Below are positions 6,340 through 13,597 of a DNA stretch of 64,000 nt, piece after piece (within the stretch, counting starts at the first letter, position 1; the number at the start of each line of letters is the position of its first letter). The DNA comes from Neorhodopirellula lusitana. Lineage in GTDB: Bacteria > Planctomycetota > Planctomycetia > Pirellulales > Pirellulaceae. The stretch covers positions 1-64,000 of the forward strand of contig NZ_FXUG01000014.1 of NCBI RefSeq assembly GCF_900182915.1, given 5' to 3'. The notes below the pieces were generated by a model that searched no databases, had not been told where the DNA came from, and worked only from the letters and a program-made list of their open reading frames with translations. A program made the position numbers and the translations under genes.

Positions 6340-8751
6340 CTATTCCGACAGGACCAGCGTCTTTTGTTGGAACGGAATCGGGTAGGAGGTAAGCCAGAGG
6401 TCGGGTTGGAAGCCGAGGTTTTCGGCATCGTAGCCTAGCACGACCAGTTCACACTTCTTGCCGATCATGTCCGCGGTCACGGGGATGTAATAGCTGTAGT
6501 TGCCAGTACTTTTACCGACGGGGTATTCCCATGGATTGACGGGATACGAGGGGGCGCGATCCGGGGCACCGACGTAGCGACCATCGACTTTCAAACCAAC
6601 CCACGCTCCTTCTCTTCCGTGCGGACCATTGCACGCGACTGCCAGATAGCCACCTTCGACCGCGTGATCCAAATCGAAAGCCAGCGACCAAGCCTTCTTG
6701 GCCTCACGTGGGGCGGGGAACAGCCACGACATTTGCCAGTGACTGCGACCCAGTTCCTGGCTATTGGCAAAGCCGCGAATCTCCGCCAGTTTCCCGGGAC
6801 GCAAATCGGTTCGGATGTATCGAACGGGTAAGGCCGGATCACAGACGACTCGGACGTCATCGCCATCTTGTTGAAGACGTGCGGGGGTCCAGTTGATCAA
6901 ATCAGATGAAACCGCCGCGACATTGTCGGCCGACACCTTGGTGGGAAGCACGCCCGGACCCGATGCCGCCTGCAGCAGGATGTAGTCGAGCTTGGTTACT
7001 TCGCCTAGATCGAGACGTAACGCTCGACTATCGACGTTTCCAACGCGGTGTTGGAAGTTGTAAACGGTTTCCGAATCGTTGTCGAAAAGGTAGTCCTGCA
7101 GGATTCCGCGATCAACGATAATTTCCTGGTCCATAAACGCTTGGCGGGCCTTTGCGACCTGGGGCACCTTGGTCTCGCCGGAGCGGCGAATCGACCGAAC
7201 CTCAAGCGGATCATTGTCAGCTGCAAAGCAGCTGCTCTCGAAGACCGCTTCCGCATTGGCGGGCACCGGGATCACGGTCGGCTCACCAACGTGAGTATGC
7301 CATGACGATCGATTGAGCTGACCGGGAAAAGTAACGCTCAGTTGCTTGCCGCTAGCCAAGTCGGGCTGCGATACGGAATCGAGAGTCGCCTTACTGAATT
7401 GCCGACCGCCGGATGCGAGCGAGATATTCGCCGTCTCGCCAGCACCGCCGAGAACCTTGATGATGACGTCCTTGCCGGGAACGTCGCGAACGATTTCATA
7501 GTCGCAACCCACCAGCCCAATGCCGCCGGTCTTTGCGGTGTCGGCTAAAACCAAACAACTGCGGAACGGTAGGACCTCGATCTCGACTTCGTCGCCCGCC
7601 TTGAATTGACCGATGATCTTTTCGGTCGGATGGAACTGGCGAAGTTCAATTGTCCCGTTCGCTGTCAGACCGATCGAGTCATCCAGTTTGATCGTGTACT
7701 TCGCAGGTTCCCAATCCAGGTTTCGCAAGCTGATCAACCGTGTTTTGTCATCGCCGCGAGAAACCGCGTTGACGCCATACTGTTCTTCATCCAAGACCAT
7801 CCCGTTCACCATGATGTCACGATAGCGACGGTGCAGGTTGTAGATGCGGGCAAGTTTCGGGAACTCGTCGTCACGCAGGAACCATGGGTTGGCATAGATT
7901 TCGGGTGCCAGAATCAGGTTGCGATTGAACGCTTGCAGGATGAGATCGTCTTCCCAGAAGTCGAGGCAAGAAGAAATGCAAACACCATGATCCTCGGTCA
8001 AACGCTTCAGGTCGGGGACCAGGCCTCGCGAGAGTGCTTGGACTCGATTGTGCGTGCCGGTGCTACGTCGGTTGACCATGTGCACATCGATGTAGGTCTC
8101 CGCTCCGCCCCACAAGAAAGTGGTCGCGTATTTTTCGGCGTCACCTAGGTTCAGTCGGTGGTTCAGCAAAATCAGTTCGGGACTGTGCTTGCGGCACTCG
8201 ATCATCAGTCGCTCAAAGGCAGGCTGTTTGCCGGGACGCAGTTGGGTGCAAACTGCATCCATCTTGAAGAGTTCGAAATCATAGTCCTTGCAGAAGCCAG
8301 CCAGCATGTCGATACGGGCCTGTTCTTCTTCGGGCGAATCACCGAACCCATCGGGGCCCAGCCACACGCCGAGACGACAATCGAAACTTTTGGCAAGGTC
8401 GTAGATAGGCTGAAAACCACGAGGGAACTGCTCGTGGAATTTCTCCGTCTTGGTACTGCCGTAATACCTCGGCCCGTCAATGTTGCCAGCGTCGAACGCA
8501 TAGATTTCGAGTTTCATCCCATACTCATCATGGAGCCATTTGAAGAACTCCAGATTGGTAAGCGTTTGGGCCTCAGTGGAGCCCTCGTTCGTGTTGTTGA
8601 TCCACGAGAAGTATTGGGCTCGAGACGGCGTGCTTTCGGTAACCCCACGAGTCGTTGGCTCATCGGCCTGGAGTGTGGAACGCACGGGAGCCAGGAATAA
8701 ACCCAGTAGTCCAATGAAGACGAGGTATTTGATAGTGTCACGCTTGATCAT
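6340..8751 (-). CDS. Secreted clan GH-D-like (alpha-galactosidase-type) glycoside hydrolase
   Basis: An 803-residue exported protein. A signal peptide occupies residues 1-29 (hydrophobic core YLVFIGLLGLFLAPV). A TIM-barrel follows, with LGVWLGPDGFG near 127-137 and FELFKMDAVC near 159-168; the K-x-D (K163, D165) matches the nucleophile strand of GH27/GH36 alpha-galactosidases. A later SSCLDFWEDD stretch may give the acid/base Asp. After about residue 330 come beta-rich domains: an all-beta C-terminal part typical of GH-D enzymes, a discoidin-like region (DSRALRLDLGEVTKLDYILLQ) and a jelly-roll end with GAWVGLKVDG. Family length is usually shorter, the extra length being these accessory domains. 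It lies 113 bases downstream of a GH95-type gene on the same strand, so the two probably attack the same polysaccharide. Exact linkage is unknown. Confidence 0.75.
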   Translation of the reverse strand: MIKRDTIKYLVFIGLLGLFLAPVRSTLQADEPTTRGVTESTPSRAQYFSWINNTNEGSTEAQTLTNLEFFKWLHDEYGMKLEIYAFDAGNIDGPRYYGSTKTEKFHEQFPRGFQPIYDLAKSFDCRLGVWLGPDGFGDSPEEEQARIDMLAGFCKDYDFELFKMDAVCTQLRPGKQPAFERLMIECRKHSPELILLNHRLNLGDAEKYATTFLWGGAETYIDVHMVNRRSTGTHNRVQALSRGLVPDLKRLTEDHGVCISSCLDFWEDDLILQAFNRNLILAPEIYANPWFLRDDEFPKLARIYNLHRRYRDIMVNGMVLDEEQYGVNAVSRGDDKTRLISLRNLDWEPAKYTIKLDDSIGLTANGTIELRQFHPTEKIIGQFKAGDEVEIEVLPFRSCLVLADTAKTGGIGLVGCDYEIVRDVPGKDVIIKVLGGAGETANISLASGGRQFSKATLDSVSQPDLASGKQLSVTFPGQLNRSSWHTHVGEPTVIPVPANAEAVFESSCFAADNDPLEVRSIRRSGETKVPQVAKARQAFMDQEIIVDRGILQDYLFDNDSETVYNFQHRVGNVDSRALRLDLGEVTKLDYILLQAASGPGVLPTKVSADNVAAVSSDLINWTPARLQQDGDDVRVVCDPALPVRYIRTDLRPGKLAEIRGFANSQELGRSHWQMSWLFPAPREAKKAWSLAFDLDHAVEGGYLAVACNGPHGREGAWVGLKVDGRYVGAPDRAPSYPVNPWEYPVGKSTGNYSYYIPVTADMIGKKCELVVLGYDAENLGFQPDLWLTSYPIPFQQKTLVLSE

Positions 8752-8864
8752 GGTTCTTTATTCTCGGTGCTTTCTTTTTCGTCTGTAGTTGTGTTGTTCA
8801 GGGCAGGTCTCGTTGGGTGACGCAGATTTCGTTGGTTGCTGCATCGCTTCGATTCGCGCCGTTG

Positions 8865-11339
8865 CTATTTCATCAGGATCTCGAGCGTGATTGGCTTGCC
8901 CTTTTCAAGTGACAGCGTCCGCTGGTTTGCGTGCTCCGCTGGAGCAATCGCGGCCTTTCCGTCAACGACGGTCAGTTCGGCGATCTCCGAAGGCAGTTCC
9001 AGAACAACTGATTGCGAACGATCCGCAAGAAGCGAGACCGAAATCTGTTTTCCGTCCCATTTGAGGTTCTGGATTTCGATCGCACCGCGGCACAGGACTC
9101 CCTCGATTTGCCCCAGGGGCCATTCAGCGGGTACGGCAGGCAGCAGCTTGATCTTGCCGAGGTCGGACGCGACCAGCATCTTGATGATCACTGCGGGCAT
9201 TCCGCCACTGATGTCCATGTTGAACAGCGAGCGGTGATTGTGCATCGAAGCGAGGTTGTTCAACCAAAAACGGTTCACAAGATGCCCGAGGCAATGATAG
9301 GCGAGTTCGCTCTCGCCGAGGCTAGTGGACGCTTGGCCCAATTGAACCAACCCGAACGACATGAAGCCGCGTTGGTTGTCCTTCCAGTGCTTGTCGAGTT
9401 TGAACTCGATGCTTTTCTTGAAAGCCGACCGAAGTTCTGGGCTCTCGTCGATTTCCTTTGGGAGACCGTCGTAGAGCGGGAAAAGCTGTGAAGAGTGACG
9501 GTGGCTGTCTCGGTTGTCGAGTCGAGGCGTCGACCATTCCTTGATGATTCCGTCCTCATCGATCATGTAGTCAGGCATCTTGTCGAGCATCGTCTGCCAG
9601 AGTTTCACTTTGTCAGCATTCCGGCCCAGTTCGTTGGATGCCGCGATCAGATTGGTCAGCAGATCCTTGGCGATCGCCACGTCCATGGTGGCGTTGAAGG
9701 AACCTTGTGAATTGGAGTTGCCGGGAGTGTTCTCGGGTGACTGCGTGGGTGAGAACACAAACTTTCCGTCAGGGCCTTCGTAGAGATAATCTTCGAAGAA
9801 GAGGGCTGCTTGTTCCATGAACGGCAGGGCGTGCTCGGAAAGGAATTCTCGGTCGCCGGTGTAGAGGTAGTAGTCATAGAAGTAGTGGGCGGACCAGCCA
9901 GCGCCACCAACCCAGAAACCGCCAGCGAACTCAGGGGCGAGGGCGTTGTTGAATCCGTTAGTGGTCGAGCGAGACGGCAGCACGATCCCACGAGCGCCGA
10001 ACATGTGTTTGGCGTTCACTTCCAGCCAGGGAACGAGCGATTCGATATAGGTCGTGTAGGACAGCATCAACTCGGGCATGTTGCCCATCAAGTTAGCCGC
10101 GATCGCCGAGGGCACATTGCCGTTGTGCGTGAAGTCACTCGCCCATCCCGGCACATAGGTTCCGGCCCAACCGCCCTGTAAGTTTGGCGGCAATTCACCG
10201 GTACAGGAAATGATGTTGTAGCGTCCTGCGTCGAACTCCTTCTCAACCAGGGCTCGGTTCAGTTTGTCGAAGCTTGATTCGTCCAGTAGCTCTTCGGTTG
10301 TCCGTTGATGGTCTGCTCCACCGCCAATGTCCAGCCGCATCCGATTGAACAGTTCGCCGTGAATCTTGGCATGATCGCCCAACAGCTTGGCGTAGTCGGC
10401 TGGCAAATTCGCCAGCGACGACTTCATTGCATCGACTTTGGGTGCATCCGGGTCGTAGAGCACTTGCAGGTCAACGAGAACCAGCACGTCGTCGGCTTTC
10501 TTAACATCGATCGTTCCGTCACCGTTGGCCGAATGCGTGCCACCGTCGACAAGGACACGGGCGACGCCTTCCAAGCCGTGGATGCTTCCGGGGTACGCCT
10601 TCGTGAATCGATTCTGATACGACAGGCCGAACTCATCCGCGCCGGCGACGATGTCAGTCACGGATTCTTTGAAAACTTCGCCGGAACGTTGGACTTCGTC
10701 GGCGTCAAGTTTGTCGCTCGGTTGGCGTTGCTCGAAACCCAGACGGCAGCTCACCGATCCAGGTTTGGAACCGGAGATCGACAGCACGGCCACTGAGTCT
10801 TTTCGTGAGACAAACAGGCGCCGCTGGAACACGGTTTGTTGATCAGTCCATTGAACGGTGGCTTCGCCGGTTTGGAAGTCCAGCGATCTCGCGTACTCAC
10901 TAGGCTCTGTATCGGAGGCCATTTTGACTGAAAGATCGAACGCCGGCACGAACGGATCGGGGTATAAGAAGTCGTCCTGGCCGGACAGATCGAAGGCCAG
11001 GTGCGAAGCCTGTTTGTAGAGGCCACGATCAATGAGCTTGCGGATTTCGAAGAGCCGGGCCGAGGTGTCCGGCGGCATCGTGGGTGGCCCTTGTGGTAGG
11101 AAGAGCCGTTCGTGGGTGAAGATGATCCGTTCATTCAACGGGCGGCTAAGCACGTTCGCACCAATGGTGCCGTTGCCTGATATCAATCCTTCTTCCCAGG
11201 TTTGGGCCGGGCGAGAACTGATAAAGCCCCGCTCAGGGACTGGCAAGGGCTCGGACGCGTCGGAACGTCGGCCGATCAGTGAAAGAGCGATCGCGGAGAC
11301 GATCAACATCGGGGAGCAAATTCGTGAGCCTAGCTTCAT
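8865..11339 (-). CDS. Secreted GH95-type glycoside hydrolase (alpha-L-fucosidase/galactosidase family)
   Basis: An 824-residue protein with a signal peptide (residues 1-27, core LIVSAIALSLIG). The N-terminal beta domain shows the GH95 opening: AQTWEEGLISGNGTIGANV and ERIIFTHERLFLPQGP. The (alpha/alpha)6 barrel is recognised from LQGGWAG, then THNGNVPSAI (an N-x-N pair where family members carry base-activating Asn residues), SPTQSPENTPG (Glu in the position of the general acid), and HRHSSQLFPLYDG. The end, SGGMPAVIIKML and AEWPLGQIEGVLCRG, is also typical. The family removes alpha-1,2-linked L-fucose or L-galactose from polysaccharides. Length fits the family. It is the first gene of a two-gene unit with the GH-D-like enzyme, both exported, which points to degradation of a fucose- or galactose-containing marine glycan. 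No SusC/D-like transporter is present nearby. Confidence 0.9.
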   Translation of the reverse strand: MKLGSRICSPMLIVSAIALSLIGRRSDASEPLPVPERGFISSRPAQTWEEGLISGNGTIGANVLSRPLNERIIFTHERLFLPQGPPTMPPDTSARLFEIRKLIDRGLYKQASHLAFDLSGQDDFLYPDPFVPAFDLSVKMASDTEPSEYARSLDFQTGEATVQWTDQQTVFQRRLFVSRKDSVAVLSISGSKPGSVSCRLGFEQRQPSDKLDADEVQRSGEVFKESVTDIVAGADEFGLSYQNRFTKAYPGSIHGLEGVARVLVDGGTHSANGDGTIDVKKADDVLVLVDLQVLYDPDAPKVDAMKSSLANLPADYAKLLGDHAKIHGELFNRMRLDIGGGADHQRTTEELLDESSFDKLNRALVEKEFDAGRYNIISCTGELPPNLQGGWAGTYVPGWASDFTHNGNVPSAIAANLMGNMPELMLSYTTYIESLVPWLEVNAKHMFGARGIVLPSRSTTNGFNNALAPEFAGGFWVGGAGWSAHYFYDYYLYTGDREFLSEHALPFMEQAALFFEDYLYEGPDGKFVFSPTQSPENTPGNSNSQGSFNATMDVAIAKDLLTNLIAASNELGRNADKVKLWQTMLDKMPDYMIDEDGIIKEWSTPRLDNRDSHRHSSQLFPLYDGLPKEIDESPELRSAFKKSIEFKLDKHWKDNQRGFMSFGLVQLGQASTSLGESELAYHCLGHLVNRFWLNNLASMHNHRSLFNMDISGGMPAVIIKMLVASDLGKIKLLPAVPAEWPLGQIEGVLCRGAIEIQNLKWDGKQISVSLLADRSQSVVLELPSEIAELTVVDGKAAIAPAEHANQRTLSLEKGKPITLEILMK

Positions 11340-12004
11340 CTTCGATCATCCCTACGTTCGTTGTCGACAATGCAGTTCATCTCGTGAGCGACCCGGTCAC
11401 CACTTGGATTTTCACCCATGTGAATCGGCCGTAGCCGGAAAATGAAGTGACACTCCCGATCTAGCGGTGGAGCGTGTTCATTCCCTTCAGCCAGGATACC
11501 CCTAAGCCGCCAGAACGTGATAGGAACAAACGCATTGCCAGATTGCGAGAACGCGCACAAAGGCTACGTGGGCGACTCGGCCAGTGCCTTTCAGGTCTAG
11601 TCGATTGAGTGGAAGCTGGCTGAGCCAACGGATTATTACTAGCCCGACGCACCCGCGAGTGGATTGCCAGGAACCCTTGCCTCCGCTGCGGGCTAGTCGA
11701 TCAGTAGCCCGTTGGGGCGTGCCGAACGAACTGGAAGCGTCCAGCTGCGATGGAACTGCGGCGAAAGGTAGCAGCAGTGAACGAAGGCATATCCGCCTGT
11801 TGATAATCGCAGAACACGTAGCAGAGACGTTCTGTCGGCCAGTCGCATCCGAGGCCAAAGGAATCAAGCCAGGGGAATCGAGGATCCACTCGTTTGCGAT
11901 TTGGGCTGGTATGATTCCATCGGGTGCCAACATCGAGCCTTGCGATGAATGGGGGTTGTTCTTTCGACGACTCCCGCATTTCGGGATTCAGGACCCGATG
12001 ACGC
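11340..12004. other. Intergenic region, no gene recognised
   Basis: Holds the promoter side of the GH95 gene and the 3' flank of the EF-hand gene. Frames on both strands (for example 11502-11933 minus, 11584-11999 plus) look like chance. A REP-like inverted repeat lies at 11638-11697. Confidence 0.4.
11638..11697. repeat. REP-like inverted repeat
   Basis: ACTAGCCCGACGC at 11638-11650 and GCTGCGGGCTAGT at 11685-11697 are inverted copies with a perfect 9-bp outer stem (ACTAGCCCG/CGGGCTAGT). A half copy, AGTAGCCCG, follows near 11704. The AGCCCG...CGGGCT signature resembles, but is not the same as, the REP sequences at 44180-44317. Confidence 0.45.
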
Positions 12005-13594
12005 CTATTCCTCGACCGGGCGTGATTCCAGGCTCCAGCTATGCAGCATGCCGAAGCGTTCGCTGCGGGTGCCTCGAATCACTAGCTGCCAAATGCCTTT
12101 GATCGACTTACCGTTGTAGGCAGACAAGCCGGGTTGTCGTTTCAGCAAGCCTTCGGGGACGTAGCTTCCTTCGAATGGAGGTCGTCCTTTGACGATCGGG
12201 TTACCTGCTTGATCGTCGAAAATAGTCTCGTTGAAATTGTCGTCGCCACCGCCAACTTCCGTGAACAACTCGATCCTCTCGCCTTCCGGGCCGGTCAAGA
12301 ATGCGTCCAAGCAACCGACGTACGAGTGGGTGATTGAGATCTTCACATTCAGGTCAGCAATCAAGAAGTCTTCGTCCACTTCGATCTCGGAAATGACTGT
12401 CCGTCCCGGAGGCAATGGAAGTCCCTCTTCGGACCGAAAGGAACCGCCCATCGCAGCTTGCGATCCAGCCAATTCCGCGGTCGTGATCAGTCCATCGTCA
12501 TTGGCATCCCAAGACACGAACTCAGTAACCAATTCGTCGGTGGGTTCGGGAGCGAACTCGGCCAGCGACACTTGATTGTCTCGGTCGGTGTCACGTTCGT
12601 AGAACCATCCCGGGATCCCTTCGCCGAGACCACCAGCCTGCTCTTGGACCTGTGCGAGATGATTGTAAAGCTCTTCTCGCGAGATCTCGCCGTTGCGATC
12701 CAGATCGATTTCCGCGACCGGCATTCCGAGCTTGGCCGACTCTTCCCGTTCCAGCATGCCGCTTCGGTTCAGGTCAAATCGGGTCATCACGCCGGCGGCT
12801 AACCGATAGGTGTCACCTCCCCGTCGTCGGCGGTTACGCGAGTCATCGCGGCGTGGATCCACCTTAGATGGCTCGATCCCATTGCCGGTACGCCGCACCT
12901 TCTGAATTAACTCACTCGAGTCACTCGACAGGATGCGTCGCCGTGCGTAACGCTGGGCCAGCTCTAAACGATTCAGGCGGTCATCTTTGTTGAAGTCATC
13001 GGCGAAAGGGTCGCGACGGGACCAGTCCGCACGCCGAGCCTCTTCGCGATCAATCGTTCCATCCCGATCCCGATCGTAGCGGCGCACCAGACGCTCGGCA
13101 TCATCGAGGTCGTCTTCCGTGTAGGGGTATTTCACATCACCGATGCCAAACTCCGGGATCATCGGTTCATGGCGTCCCATGCCGAAGGGACGCAACTGGC
13201 CCTCTCGCTCGGGTTTCACCTCATCGCGTGTGACGCCATTTTGCATCGCGAAGTAGATCCGCGCCGCTTCCTGTAGTTTGTCGATTGGATTGGGCCGACT
13301 CAGCGACAAACGCCGGGTCTCGGCAATGCGTTCGAGATAGGGGCGTGAAAGAGGCGTGATCTCGCGCGGATCGATCTCGCCGTTCCCGTTCGTATCCAGG
13401 CGTTCAAGAGACTCACGGAGCCCAGCCTGCGCCAACGCATGTCGCTGGCAACAAACCGACAAACAGCAAACCGCAACGATCAATCCGATTCGCGTTAACA
13501 TTCGCTTGAGCATAGGAAGGCGGTTGGGTGCGGATGCTTCGAAGCCTAGAACGCCGAAGGTTTGTTTACCGTTTGGAAGACGCATGCCATTCAT
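12005..13594 (-). CDS. Secreted EF-hand protein with C-terminal proprotein-convertase P-domain
   Basis: A 529-residue exported protein. I count seven EF-hand-like calcium loops, for example DTNGNGEIDPRE, DRDRDGTIDREE, DLNRSGMLEREE, DLDRNGEISREE, DTDRDNQVSLAE and DANDDGLITTAE. The last 140 residues form a P-domain: VISEIEVDEDFLIADLNVKI, THSYVGCLDAFLTGPEG, and the closing SIKGIWQLVIRG...LHSWSLE. The start is ATG 13594, because AGAAGGA lies 9 bases upstream inside the end of the preceding gene; this puts 27 residues before the hydrophobic signal core (LTRIGLIVAVCCLSVCC). An internal ATG at 13513 would give a more usual signal peptide but has no ribosome site. The start is 3 bases after the stop of the secretin-like gene, so the two are translationally coupled. 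Role is unknown; a calcium-dependent envelope or surface function is inferred. Confidence 0.8.
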   Translation of the reverse strand: MNGMRLPNGKQTFGVLGFEASAPNRLPMLKRMLTRIGLIVAVCCLSVCCQRHALAQAGLRESLERLDTNGNGEIDPREITPLSRPYLERIAETRRLSLSRPNPIDKLQEAARIYFAMQNGVTRDEVKPEREGQLRPFGMGRHEPMIPEFGIGDVKYPYTEDDLDDAERLVRRYDRDRDGTIDREEARRADWSRRDPFADDFNKDDRLNRLELAQRYARRRILSSDSSELIQKVRRTGNGIEPSKVDPRRDDSRNRRRRGGDTYRLAAGVMTRFDLNRSGMLEREESAKLGMPVAEIDLDRNGEISREELYNHLAQVQEQAGGLGEGIPGWFYERDTDRDNQVSLAEFAPEPTDELVTEFVSWDANDDGLITTAELAGSQAAMGGSFRSEEGLPLPPGRTVISEIEVDEDFLIADLNVKISITHSYVGCLDAFLTGPEGERIELFTEVGGGDDNFNETIFDDQAGNPIVKGRPPFEGSYVPEGLLKRQPGLSAYNGKSIKGIWQLVIRGTRSERFGMLHSWSLESRPVEE

Positions 13595-13597
13595 TGT

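Noticed and set aside
7606-8700. Two long plus-strand frames of 180 codons inside the GH-D-like gene
   Set aside because: The minus strand encodes a complete signal peptide and TIM-barrel enzyme; the plus frames lack any family pattern.
11502-12102. Overlapping frames on both strands between the GH95 and EF-hand genes
   Set aside because: They overlap each other and the end of the EF-hand gene and cross an inverted repeat; no family likeness.
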